A stretch of DNA of 64,000 bases from an uncultured Blautia sp. (GTDB lineage Bacteria; Bacillota; Clostridia; Lachnospirales; Lachnospiraceae): positions 62,001 to 126,000 of the forward strand of contig CATXEA010000002.1 of NCBI GenBank assembly GCA_958367245.1. The letters run 5' to 3'. Both the position numbers and the translations under genes were made by a program. Below, one piece after another: positions 52,534 through 60,932 of this stretch. The notes under the pieces are model-generated. The model saw only the letters and a program-made list of their open reading frames with translations, was not told where the DNA came from and did no database searches. Positions within the stretch are counted from its first letter, which is position 1, and every line of letters begins with the position of its first letter.

Positions 52534-53505
52534 TTATATAATACAATGCTCAAGTATTTGGTTCTTCATCTTTGCATAGTAAATGATGTGCTGAATTGTT
52601 TCTTTAACCTGTTCTATTCCAATTTCTTTTTCATCATTCCCGCAGTCAATACCTAAAACACGCTTAATATTATATTCTAACCACTCCAATCTGCCGTTAT
52701 TGCAGTCATATAATATTTCCCAATCTATGGGCATTTCCCCATCGGCATTTTTATATCCTTGCAAAAAAGCTTGAAATAATTGAAAATCAATTTTGCAATC
52801 TTCATATCCCGACCAACACAATGCCAATTCAAACAATTCCATAAACGGATTGTTATAAGATAAACACTCTAAATCAATAATACGATAATCATTCCCATTC
52901 CAGAGAACATTTTTGCAGTCCATATCGTTATGACAGATTGACACGATAGGGGAGAGTTTCTTTCGTGCCTGATTACCTGTATTTTGACTGTCTTGAATCA
53001 CCGGCAAAGCGTCTTTCAGCATTGCGTATAACTTCGTATCAGTGTGTTTCATTTCTGCAAGATAGAAATTCCAATCAATAAACATTTCATAAAAAGCTTC
53101 ATTTTCATACTTTTTGTCTACACTATGGATTTCAGCAAGTACCTTTCCCATTTCTTTGCAGTGATCTGCTGTTATCTCGTTGCTTTTTAAGGCTTTCCCA
53201 GGAAAATAGTCAAATAGATAGAAATATTCACCATCTATCTCCTGCATTTTTCTTCCACACAAAGACAATGCAGGAAGAACCGGAACACCTTGCTGCTCCA
53301 ATAAAAATTCTATCCGTTCAGCTTTTGCAAAATTATCCATAGCGGTTTCTCTTTGCATAACAAACGGATTTAGCAACTTCAGAGCGAAAATCCCTTGCTG
53401 TGTGCTAATCTTATACATCTTGTGCATAAAGCCACCGCTCAAGCACACTGGCTCACCGATTATCTTCCAATCATATTTTTCTGCTATCTTTGTAAATATT
53501 GACAC
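52534..53505 (-). CDS. Aminoglycoside phosphotransferase-family protein
   Basis: 323 residues, APH/choline-kinase fold. Brenner motif SICHNDMDCKNVLW (~200) with catalytic Asp, then the metal-binding IIDLECLSYNNP. N-lobe with ALKLL lysine. The family covers aminoglycoside, homoserine, fructosamine and macrolide kinases; the sequence does not show which, and resistance is not claimed. Start GTG at 53505 with GGAGAGA upstream. The gene is visibly AT-richer than the flanking genes, like the two genes upstream, which hints at transfer as a block. Confidence 0.8.
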   Translation of the reverse strand: MSIFTKIAEKYDWKIIGEPVCLSGGFMHKMYKISTQQGIFALKLLNPFVMQRETAMDNFAKAERIEFLLEQQGVPVLPALSLCGRKMQEIDGEYFYLFDYFPGKALKSNEITADHCKEMGKVLAEIHSVDKKYENEAFYEMFIDWNFYLAEMKHTDTKLYAMLKDALPVIQDSQNTGNQARKKLSPIVSICHNDMDCKNVLWNGNDYRIIDLECLSYNNPFMELFELALCWSGYEDCKIDFQLFQAFLQGYKNADGEMPIDWEILYDCNNGRLEWLEYNIKRVLGIDCGNDEKEIGIEQVKETIQHIIYYAKMKNQILEHCII

Positions 53506-53556
53506 TTTAATCTCTCCAAATGCTAATTTCTTAATTCTATAAACTGTAAGCTGTCG

Positions 53557-54069
53557 TCATAAATCAATGTTGATTTCATACTTATCATCAATAAGTACAT
53601 AATTCGCATTATGCTTTTTTGCAAGTTCTAAAAACTGTGCATTATCTTCTAAAACACTTTCCATCGTACACCAATCATCATCTATACGATTTTCTACAGC
53701 ACTTGCGTATTTTTTTATATTGTCGAAGTAATTTTTGATATAGTTTTCGCTCATCACAAGACAATAAAATTTGATATTATCAAGATATTCTTCTGTAAAA
53801 TCTTTTTTCCAATCGAAAGGGATATATCCCCCTTCAATAACAAGATTTTGTTTGTTTTCTATGGCTGTTTTTATCATTTCACGAATAATAGGCCACATAT
53901 ATGCTTCAAGTTCGGCATCATCTTCAGGTGTGAGTTTCGTGTAACCACTACGAATTAAACCCATTTTCAAATGGTCTATTGAAAAATAGGGATATTTGTA
54001 TTTTTCGAGCAATTTTTGAGCAAGTACTGTTTTACCTGTATGCGATGCTCCTGTTATTAAAATAATCAT
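53557..54069 (-). CDS. P-loop kinase-like ATPase
   Basis: 170 residues from MIILITGASHTGKT; the P-loop is GASHTGKT (~6-13). NLVIEGGYIPFDW (~78-90), then the LVMSENYIKNYFDNIKKYAS stretch and C-terminal ANYVLIDDKY resemble small nucleotide or small-molecule kinases. No closer function is claimed. The start at 54069 is better placed behind GGAG than the longer ATG at 54081. Part of the AT-rich acetyltransferase-kinase-phosphotransferase block; 51 bases to the phosphotransferase gene. Confidence 0.72.
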   Translation of the reverse strand: MIILITGASHTGKTVLAQKLLEKYKYPYFSIDHLKMGLIRSGYTKLTPEDDAELEAYMWPIIREMIKTAIENKQNLVIEGGYIPFDWKKDFTEEYLDNIKFYCLVMSENYIKNYFDNIKKYASAVENRIDDDWCTMESVLEDNAQFLELAKKHNANYVLIDDKYEINIDL

Positions 54070-54094
54070 CAGTTTCTCCATCCCAAGCAGAAAA

Positions 54095-54544
54095 TCATCT
54101 GCTTTTTTTCATACAGAAATTTGTAAGAAAAATTCCTTGTCGTTCTACCTGCTGTTCCTTGACAATTTTATAACCTCTTTTTTCAAAGAAAGGTTTCGCT
54201 GTAATAGAAGCATGGGTAGTAATATCTCCTTGAACAGTTTGCTCCAGTTGATTGCAAATAGCAGTTGCAATACCTTTTCTCTGATAACTGGCATGAACAA
54301 ATAGACGGTCAAGGTAGCCTGTTTTATCTATGTCCCCAAAGCCCACAATGATTTCATCATCAACCGCAACAATGCTGAAATGTTCTTGAAGCGATTCATT
54401 CCACTTTTCCAAATCCACTTTCCCTGTCGCCCATACATCTAATTGTTCTTTTGTGTAATCTTTTGCATTAACATTGTGAACTGTATTATAAAACAGTTCT
54501 GTCAATTCTTTGCAATCCGATGGCTGATATTTTCTAATAATCAT
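54095..54544 (-). CDS. GNAT acetyltransferase
   Basis: 149 residues from MIIRKYQPSDCKEL. Acetyl-CoA site in SYQRKGIATAICNQLE (~84-99) with the Q/RxxGxA motif; FVHASYQRKG is the preceding strand. C-terminal FFEKRGYKIVKEQ fits the GNAT end. Start at 54544 has GGAGAGA upstream; the longer open frame to 54586 is unlikely. First gene of the AT-rich block. Target not known. Confidence 0.82.
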   Translation of the reverse strand: MIIRKYQPSDCKELTELFYNTVHNVNAKDYTKEQLDVWATGKVDLEKWNESLQEHFSIVAVDDEIIVGFGDIDKTGYLDRLFVHASYQRKGIATAICNQLEQTVQGDITTHASITAKPFFEKRGYKIVKEQQVERQGIFLTNFCMKKSR

Positions 54545-54632
54545 TTTATCTTTATCTCTCCAACTTCTAATTTGTTTATTTCTCATAATATCATACTTTG
54601 TAATTATTTACACCATTATAATCACAAAAATA

Positions 54633-54660
54633 ACGCAGATAATATCTCTACTATCTGCGT
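54633..54660 (-). terminator. Terminator downstream of leuS
   Basis: ACGCAGATA / TATCTGCGT, 9-bp perfect stem, followed on the minus strand by TATTTTTGTG. It is 200 bases after the leuS stop; the stretch 54661-54865 between holds three TTTACTCC copies and no supported gene. Confidence 0.65.
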
Positions 54661-54865
54661 CATTCCTCTAATGTCTTCTTGAAATATTTACTCCATTTTC
54701 TTTCAATCTTTACTCCAAATTTACTCCATTTTAAAAATCTGTTACGATATTTTGCGGTATTCTACGATACCTTTTCTTTGAAGAAAAATGTCTGCAAACC
54801 TTGATTTTCAGCGAACTTTTCAATATTTCCAAGCACTTTATTCTGTTGTGAGAATTTCTTCTCAA

Positions 54866-57274
54866 TTATTTCTGAACAATATTAATAATCTTCTTTGGTA
54901 CATAAATCTCTTTGATGATAGTTCCTGTAAGCTTATCTGCTATTGCCTCTTTACCTTTTGCAATGGCTGTATCTTTGTCAACATCTGCCGGAAGAGCAAT
55001 TACAACTTTTGTTTTGCCGTTAATCTGTACCGGAACTTCGATAGTGTTTTCAACAGTTTTAGCCTCGTCGTAGTCCGGCCATGTCTGCTGATATACATAG
55101 CCTTCGTAACCGCATTCGCTCCAGAGCTCCTCTGTAATATGAGGCGCTACAGGGTTGAGAAGAATAAGGAAGGTTTCGTATTCTTTACGTGTAATACTTC
55201 CTTTTTTTGCAAAATCATTGAGAAGTGCCATCAGTGCTGCAATTGCAGTGTTGTATTTCAGACTCTCGAAATCATTGCTTACCTTCTTAATTGTCTGGTG
55301 CATCTTTGTCTCAAGGTCTGCACTGTAAGCATCTCCGTCAACAAGAATATCCTGAAGCTTCCATACACGATCAAGGAAACGACGGCAGCCTTTTACACCA
55401 TTTTCTGACCAGGATGCGCTTAAATCAAAGGCTCCGATAAACATTTCGTAGGTACGAAGAGTATCTGCGCCATAGTCATTTACGATTTCATCCGGATTTA
55501 CGACATTACCTCTGGATTTGGACATCTTTTCGCCGTTCTCACCAAGAATCATACCGTGAGAAGTACGTTTCTGGTATGGTTCCTGACAAGGAACTACATT
55601 CTGGTCATAAAGGAATCTGTGCCAGAATCTGGAATAAAGAAGGTGAAGAGTTGTATGCTCCATACCGCCGTTATACCAGTCAACAGGCAGCCAGTATTTC
55701 AGAGCTTCCTGACTTGCCAGAGCTTCTTTATTATGCGGGTCTGTATAACGGAGGAAGTACCAGGAAGAACCAGCCCACTGAGGCATGGTATCTGTCTCTC
55801 TCTTAGCAGGACCACCGCAGCAAGGACAGGTTGTATTTACCCAGTCTGTCATAGCTGCAAGCGGAGATTCTCCGTTATCTGTAGGCATGTAGCTTTCTAC
55901 GTCCGGAAGTTCTAACGGAAGCTCGCTTTCCGGAAGGGCTACATAACCGCATTTTTCACATTTCACGATCGGGATTGGCTCGCCCCAGTAACGCTGGCGG
56001 GAGAATACCCAGTCTCTTAATTTATAGTTTGTCTTGCTTGTGCCGAGGTTCTGCTCCTCCAGCCACTCAACAATCTTTTTCTTTGCATCTGCAACTTCCA
56101 GTCCGTCAAGGAAGCCGGAATTTACCATCTTGCCTGTAGCAACGTCTGTGAAAGCTTCCTCCTGTACGTTTTTGCCGCCTGCAACAACCTCCACTATCGG
56201 AAGATTGAATTTCTTTGCAAATTCCCAGTCACGGGTATCGTGCGCCGGAACTGCCATGATAGCGCCGGTTCCATAGCTCATCAGTACATAATCGGAAACC
56301 CAGATTGGAATATCTTTTCCGGTTACAGGGTTCACTGCGCTGAGACCGTCAATCTGAACGCCTGTTTTATCTTTTGCAAGCTCAGAACGCTCAAAATCAG
56401 ATTTTCTGGAAGCCTGCTCCTGATATGCGCGGATTTCATCCAGATTTTTAATCTCTTCTTTATATTTCTCAAGCATCGGATGCTCCGGAGATACAACCAT
56501 GTAGGTTGCGCCGAAAAGTGTATCAGGTCTTGTTGTGTAAACAGTCAGCTTATCTTCTTTTCCGCTGATGGTAAAATTCACTTCCGCACCCTGGCTCTTT
56601 CCGATCCAGTTCTTCTGGGAAACCTTTACACGCTCAATAAAATCAAGCCCGTCCAGACCCTCCAGAAGCTTCTCTGCGTAATCCGTGATCTTAAGCATCC
56701 ACTGGCTCTTTACCTTACGCACTACAGGAGAGCCGCAGCGCTCACAAACGCCGTTTACAACCTCTTCATTTGCAAGACCAACCTTGCAGGATGTACACCA
56801 GTTGATTGGCATTTCACTCTTATATGCAAGACCTGCATTGAAAAGTTTCAGGAAAATCCACTGTGTCCATTTGTAGTAATCAACGTCTGTCGTATTAATC
56901 TCGCGATCCCAGTCAAAGGAATATCCCAGAGAGTGAAGCTGCTCTTTGAAACGCTTTACATTATTTGCTGTAACAATCTTCGGATGAATTTTGTTTTTAA
57001 TCGCATAGTTCTCTGTCGGAAGTCCGAACGCGTCCCATCCCATCGGATAAAGTACGTTATAGCCCTGCATTCTGCGCTTTCTTGCTACAATGTCAAGCGC
57101 AGTATAAGGTCTTGGGTGACCTACATGAAGTCCCTGTCCTGACGGATACGGGAATTCTACCAGTGCATAATATTTCGGTTTGCTGTAATCTTCGGTTGCA
57201 GCGAAAGCCTTATTGTCATCCCAGACTTTCTGCCATTTCTGTTCGATTACCTTATGATTATAAGGTGCTGCCAT
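54866..57274 (-). CDS. leuS: Leucyl-tRNA synthetase
   Basis: Class Ia synthetase charging tRNA-Leu, with editing. 802 residues, bacterial length. HIGH-type motif HVGHPRPYTALD (~51-62), CP1 editing domain (~225-415) with GTGAIMAVPAHDTRDWEFA, zinc-type cysteine pair CPCCGG, and KMSKSRGNVVNPD (KMSKS at ~585). ATG at 57274 with AGGAGG upstream. Controlled by the leucine T-box at 57300-57571. Confidence 0.97.
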   Translation of the reverse strand: MAAPYNHKVIEQKWQKVWDDNKAFAATEDYSKPKYYALVEFPYPSGQGLHVGHPRPYTALDIVARKRRMQGYNVLYPMGWDAFGLPTENYAIKNKIHPKIVTANNVKRFKEQLHSLGYSFDWDREINTTDVDYYKWTQWIFLKLFNAGLAYKSEMPINWCTSCKVGLANEEVVNGVCERCGSPVVRKVKSQWMLKITDYAEKLLEGLDGLDFIERVKVSQKNWIGKSQGAEVNFTISGKEDKLTVYTTRPDTLFGATYMVVSPEHPMLEKYKEEIKNLDEIRAYQEQASRKSDFERSELAKDKTGVQIDGLSAVNPVTGKDIPIWVSDYVLMSYGTGAIMAVPAHDTRDWEFAKKFNLPIVEVVAGGKNVQEEAFTDVATGKMVNSGFLDGLEVADAKKKIVEWLEEQNLGTSKTNYKLRDWVFSRQRYWGEPIPIVKCEKCGYVALPESELPLELPDVESYMPTDNGESPLAAMTDWVNTTCPCCGGPAKRETDTMPQWAGSSWYFLRYTDPHNKEALASQEALKYWLPVDWYNGGMEHTTLHLLYSRFWHRFLYDQNVVPCQEPYQKRTSHGMILGENGEKMSKSRGNVVNPDEIVNDYGADTLRTYEMFIGAFDLSASWSENGVKGCRRFLDRVWKLQDILVDGDAYSADLETKMHQTIKKVSNDFESLKYNTAIAALMALLNDFAKKGSITRKEYETFLILLNPVAPHITEELWSECGYEGYVYQQTWPDYDEAKTVENTIEVPVQINGKTKVVIALPADVDKDTAIAKGKEAIADKLTGTIIKEIYVPKKIINIVQK

Positions 57275-57299
57275 CTTTTTTTCCTCCTAAAATTTAGAT

Positions 57300-57571
57300 A
57301 AAAAAGCCCCTCATCTCCGTTCCCAGAGACGAAAGGCATACTTCCGTGGTACCACTCTGATTCACCGGACATATGTCCGATGCACTCCATTTTCTGTAAC
57401 GGGAAATCCCGGCAAAGCCTACGTCACAATCCGGCGATTGTCATTTAGTTCAGCTTCACAGCTCGGAGGCGAGTTCGAATCACCGCATAACTGCCTCGCA
57501 CCAAACGGCAGCTCTCTGAATATGCTGAGAAATCCTACTATTCCCCGTCATCGCTTTTCTTATATAACTAT
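57300..57571 (-). promoter_or_regulatory. Leucine T-box leader of leuS
   Basis: On the minus strand the T-box core GAGTGGTACCACGGAAG is followed by a terminator with a 12-bp G-U containing stem (GCCTTTCGTCTC / GAGATGAGGGGC) and six T. The specifier is CUC at 57473-57471, preceded by GAA, in GAACUCGCCUCCGAGCU, aligned to the tyrS leader. Senses uncharged tRNA-Leu. Confidence 0.92.
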
Positions 57572-57576
57572 GTGAT

Positions 57577-57605
57577 AGTTTACCCTTTCCGCAGCTTTTT
57601 GTCAA
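57577..57605 (-). promoter_or_regulatory. Promoter of the leuS transcript
   Basis: Minus strand TTGACA, 17 bases, TAAACT. Between it and the plus-strand ZIP gene (57606-57801) nothing definite was found apart from an AAAGGAG ribosome-binding site. Confidence 0.82.
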
Positions 57606-57801
57606 CTGTGAATTCTTTTCCTACTGAGATAAATATGTCAGCCAGAGCCAACTTAAATCCCACGCCAATATTCGCGAGTGAGTCCTGAACAAAATCCTCA
57701 TTTCTGCATATCCTATCTATAGTTACCGTCTACACTGAAAATCGTGGAGACAGTATCCATAATTTCTCACAATCAATAATACAAAAGGAGAGTTATCCGT
57801 T

Positions 57802-58578
57802 ATGCAAATTTTTATCGGTATAATGCTTCCATTCTTTGGAACTACACTTGGCGCGGCATGTGTTTACTTATTTCGAAGAGAATTCAATTCTGCGCTTCAG
57901 AAAGCATTTCTGGGCTTTGCTTCCGGCGTCATGGTCGCAGCATCTGTATGGTCACTTTTGATTCCTGCCATGGATATGAGCGCCCATATGGGCAAATTTG
58001 CTTTTATCCCGGCAGCGGCAGGCTTCATACTGGGAATAAGTTTTCTGTTATGTATGGATAAAATTATTCCCCATCTCCATCCGGGCAGTGAAAAATCAGA
58101 AGGTCCAAAAATATCCCTTAAAAAAACCACAATGCTGGTCTTTGCCGTTACACTCCACAATATTCCGGAAGGGCTTTCTGCAGGTGCAGTTTTCGCGGGA
58201 GTTCTGGCAAAAAACAGCGCCGTCACCCTTGCAGGCGCTTTTGCCCTGTCCATAGGCATCGCAATTCAAAATTTTCCGGAAGGAGCTATTGTTTCTCTGC
58301 CGCTTCATTCAGAAGGAATGAATAAGGGACGTTCCTTTCTGTGCGGCACACTTTCCGGCATTGTGGAGCCAATTGCCGCAGGTCTGACCCTTCTCCTTGC
58401 CGACTATGTGGAAGCAGCGCTCCCCTGCCTTCTCGCTTTTGCAGCAGGAGCCATGATTTATGTAGTTGTGGAAGAACTGATTCCGGAAAACAAAAAAGGA
58501 GAACATAGCAACGTGGGCATCATCTCCTTTGCCTTTGGCTTCGTCCTGATGATGATTCTGGATGTCACTCTTGGCTGA
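57802..58578 (+). CDS. ZIP-family metal transporter
   Basis: 258 residues with eight hydrophobic helices. Metal-path motifs HNIPEGLSAG (~115-124) and QNFPEGAIVSL (~148-158) are diagnostic of ZIP proteins, which import Zn2+ or other divalent metals into the cytoplasm. A histidine-containing cytoplasmic loop (IIPHLHPGSEKS) precedes them. Single-gene transcript with GGAGAG upstream and a hairpin after it. Closest in style to the GufA/ZIP branch. Metal not determined. Confidence 0.9.
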   Translation: MQIFIGIMLPFFGTTLGAACVYLFRREFNSALQKAFLGFASGVMVAASVWSLLIPAMDMSAHMGKFAFIPAAAGFILGISFLLCMDKIIPHLHPGSEKSEGPKISLKKTTMLVFAVTLHNIPEGLSAGAVFAGVLAKNSAVTLAGAFALSIGIAIQNFPEGAIVSLPLHSEGMNKGRSFLCGTLSGIVEPIAAGLTLLLADYVEAALPCLLAFAAGAMIYVVVEELIPENKKGEHSNVGIISFAFGFVLMMILDVTLG

Positions 58579-58590
58579 ATCCCAATAAAT

Positions 58591-58628
58591 AAGAGATGAC
58601 CGGCGTGAATCTTTACCGGTCATCTCTT
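58591..58628. terminator. Hairpin between the convergent ZIP and regulator genes
   Basis: AAGAGATGACCGG / CCGGTCATCTCTT, 13-bp perfect stem, weak T-tracts on both sides. Confidence 0.7.
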
Positions 58629-58653
58629 AAAGCTTTTTAACTTTTAATCACTT

Positions 58654-59190
58654 TTATTCAGATAAATTTCTTGAAAATATGCAGCTTTGTTTTTTCTCAA
58701 AATAATTTTCAAAGCATCTGCGAATATCTTCTTCTGCTCCCTTTACACAGATTCCATAATTAGGTCTGCGGTCAATGGAAAGATGATACTCCGCCAGAAT
58801 CTCTTCCGCCTGTTTCACGGAAATCTGAAGTGTTGAACGGGAAATACAAAGAAAATCACACAGATCATCCATTTTTGTATAATCTTCATGATTTATCAGA
58901 TATTCAATCAAATAATTCGTTCTGCCTTCCGCATCCTCCGGAAGTTCTGCCTCATCTTCAAAGGCATTTAACATTTCCATAATTCCATTCTCAATTTCTT
59001 CTGTCAAAATAAAACCATATCTTGCTTTCGATTCTACATGGACACCATATTTCCTCCCGATATCTCCCAGTTCCTTTAGTCTGTTTCGAATGGTTTTTGT
59101 ACTGACGCCAAGTTCTTTCGCCAGTTCTGAAGCTGTGCGATATTCTTTCACAGATAACATGAAAAGAAGTTCTCTCAAGTCATTTCTCAT
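58654..59190 (-). CDS. Truncated BglG-type regulator (two HTH domains only)
   Basis: 178 residues. N-terminal HTH (~5-50, SELAKELGVSTKTIRNRL) and a second Mga-like HTH (~90-135, LCDFLCISRSTLQISVKQAEEI) then SIDRRPNYGICVKG, which in full-length PRD regulators leads into the PTS regulation domains. Those (about 300-500 more residues) are missing; the protein stops after FENYFEKKQSCIFSRNLSE. Either a real short form or a decayed gene. Full-length relatives control sugar PTS operons; none is visible here. Confidence 0.75.
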   Translation of the reverse strand: MRNDLRELLFMLSVKEYRTASELAKELGVSTKTIRNRLKELGDIGRKYGVHVESKARYGFILTEEIENGIMEMLNAFEDEAELPEDAEGRTNYLIEYLINHEDYTKMDDLCDFLCISRSTLQISVKQAEEILAEYHLSIDRRPNYGICVKGAEEDIRRCFENYFEKKQSCIFSRNLSE

Positions 59191-59333
59191 GATTCGCTCC
59201 CCTCTCTGTCCTTACAGCTTCAATTATATATTATCTGAAACGTAATCTCCAATTGGAAAATTGCTACATTCAACAGCAGACGTTCAGCTATCATGCAGAA
59301 GTTCAGAAGCGGAGTCTTCTCCGACTGAGACAA

Positions 59334-59366
59334 AATTACTCCAGTCCGCTGCGAACTGGAGTAATT
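59334..59366 (-). terminator. Terminator of the 61-residue gene
   Basis: AATTACTCCAGT / ACTGGAGTAATT, 12-bp perfect stem, then TTTTGT on the minus strand. The rest of 59191-59426 shows nothing definite. Confidence 0.78.
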
Positions 59367-59426
59367 CAATATATTAATGTTGAATTAAAAGATGCCTGAC
59401 GAATTATTTATCCGGTCTTTGACAGG

Positions 59427-59612
59427 TTACTTCTTAAAAATAGGGGTTCCGTCACCTTCAAATGCGCATTTAAAGCTCACTTCATCTTCTCCCTCTATAA
59501 GATCATATGCATAATAGGGAACCTTATTACGGTCAAACTCATTTTTTGAAAAAACATACGTTTTTTCCTGTTTGTGTTTCTTCATTCCAATCGCCTGATT
59601 ACTGACTATCAT
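59427..59612 (-). CDS. Unknown 61-residue protein
   Basis: 61 residues, MIVSNQAIGMKKHKQEKT to GDGTPIFKK. Charged, no signal or membrane segment; YYAYDLIEGEDEVSFKCAFEGDG suggests a small beta/acidic fold. Not recognised. Supported by AAGGAGGGG 7 bases before ATG 59612, its own promoter (59672-59700) and its own terminator. An upstream in-frame ATG at 59636 lies before the ribosome-binding site and is not used. Confidence 0.68.
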   Translation of the reverse strand: MIVSNQAIGMKKHKQEKTYVFSKNEFDRNKVPYYAYDLIEGEDEVSFKCAFEGDGTPIFKK

Positions 59613-59671
59613 ATAACCCCTCCTTTTTATTTTCATGTAGCCTTGAAAACAGTTGTATTTTTATGTTTTAT

Positions 59672-59700
59672 ATTATATATAAACTATCTATGTTTGTAAA
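59672..59700 (-). promoter_or_regulatory. Promoter of the 61-residue gene
   Basis: Minus strand TTTACA, 17 bases, TATAAT. Confidence 0.75.
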
Positions 59701-59785
59701 CAAAATTCAGAAATATTTATATATTTTTTATAATTATCTTTATAGTCTAAACGTCTTTTCCTTTATCAAAGACATTTCCCATAGT

Positions 59786-59828
59786 AAAAAAAGTCATAAT
59801 TCCAGTTTTCTGAAATTATGACTTTTTT
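59786..59828. terminator. Terminator after pflA, bidirectional
   Basis: AAAGTCATAATT / AATTATGACTTT stem with T-runs on both strands; it touches the pflA stop codon. Confidence 0.85.
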
Positions 59829-60577
59829 TATTTATTTCTGCATTCTTTAATCACCGCAAGAATTTTTGCTTTCGCCTGTTTCGCAGCTTCCGGCTCCATC
59901 TGGGGAACTCCCTCCAGAGGATAGTCCATACCAAGGTTTTCATATTTCGCAATTCCCATGGTATGATATGGAAGAACTTCCAGACCTCTTACGTTTCTGT
60001 GAGGCGCAATAAGGCGTCCAAGAGCTGTCAGCTCCTCTTCTCCGTCTGTAATTCCCGGTACCACCACATGGCGGATAATTACCGGAACCTTCGCTTTATC
60101 CAGCGCTTCCAGAAACTCAAGCACAGGGGTCTGTTTCTGCCCGGTCAGTATTTCATGTCCCTTTGGAAGACTGTGCTTAATATCAAGAAGCACAAGGTCC
60201 GTCACCTTAAAAAGCCTCTCAAAAGCCTCATCCCTGCTCTTTCTGTAAGCAATTCCGGAGGTGTCGAGACAGGTATGGATTCCCTTTGCCTTTGCAGCAG
60301 TGAAAAGCTCTGTAAGAAATTCCATCTGCATCAGCGGCTCTCCTCCTGTTGCAGTAATTCCGCCTTTTCTGTAAAAGGTTTTATTTCTGTCATACTGCTT
60401 CAAAAGCTCTTCTACTGACATTTCTGTGCCGTTTTTCATCTCCCAGGTGTCCGGATTATGACAATATTGACATCTCATAGGACATCCCTGAAAAAATATT
60501 ACAAAACGAACTCCGGGACCATCTACGGTCCCGAAGCTCTCTGTTGAATGAATTCGTCCGAATTTCACTTCTGTCAA
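59828..60577 (-). CDS. pflA: Pyruvate formate-lyase activating enzyme
   Basis: Radical-SAM activase that generates the glycyl radical of PFL from SAM. 249 residues. Cluster motif C32-x3-C36-x2-C39 in GCPMRCQYCHNP; GGEPLMQ (~79-85) is the SAM-binding GGE motif. Located 5 bases after the glycyl-radical domain gene, so it is in the pfl operon and its target here should be that separate domain. Confidence 0.95.
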   Translation of the reverse strand: MTEVKFGRIHSTESFGTVDGPGVRFVIFFQGCPMRCQYCHNPDTWEMKNGTEMSVEELLKQYDRNKTFYRKGGITATGGEPLMQMEFLTELFTAAKAKGIHTCLDTSGIAYRKSRDEAFERLFKVTDLVLLDIKHSLPKGHEILTGQKQTPVLEFLEALDKAKVPVIIRHVVVPGITDGEEELTALGRLIAPHRNVRGLEVLPYHTMGIAKYENLGMDYPLEGVPQMEPEAAKQAKAKILAVIKECRNK

Positions 60578-60582
60578 AATAA

Positions 60583-60825
60583 TTACATCCCTTCATGGAA
60601 GGTTCTGGAAATAACCTCATCCTGCTGCTCTTTTGTCAGTTTGTTGAAGTTTACTGCATATCCGGATACACGAACGGTAAGCTGCGGATATTTTTCAGGA
60701 TGAGCCTGTGCATCCAGAAGTGTGTCTTTTGTAAATACGTTTACATTTAAGTGATGGCCGCCTTTTTCTACATAGCCGTCAAGTAAATTTACAAGGTTAT
60801 CGATCTGAGCGTCACTGATGTTCAT
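60583..60825 (-). CDS. Separate glycyl-radical domain of pyruvate formate-lyase
   Basis: 80 residues, equal to the C-terminal glycyl-radical domain of PFL. HHLNVNVFTKDTLLDAQ and RVSGYAVNF (radical site G55) then LTKEQQDEVISRTFHEGM match PFL ends and GrcA/YfiD. Here the adjacent PFL lacks this domain, so the small protein is expected to complete the enzyme rather than act as a spare part. AGGAGG stands 9 bases before ATG 60825. Between it and pflB is a 107-base gap with a small hairpin (60873-60889). Confidence 0.88.
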   Translation of the reverse strand: MNISDAQIDNLVNLLDGYVEKGGHHLNVNVFTKDTLLDAQAHPEKYPQLTVRVSGYAVNFNKLTKEQQDEVISRTFHEGM

Positions 60826-60872
60826 AGTCTTAATCCTCCTGTAATCTGTGATTCTATTCGTAGCATTTCTGT

Positions 60873-60889
60873 GCCGGATGATTTCCGGC
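60873..60889. other. Small hairpin between pflB and the glycyl-radical domain gene
   Basis: GCCGGA-TGATT-TCCGGC, 6-bp stem. There is no T-run, so it is more likely an mRNA stability or processing element than a terminator. Confidence 0.4.
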
Positions 60890-60932
60890 TGTCTTTATTA
60901 TCTGTCCGTACTGTCCGGTTTGACAGCAGTTC

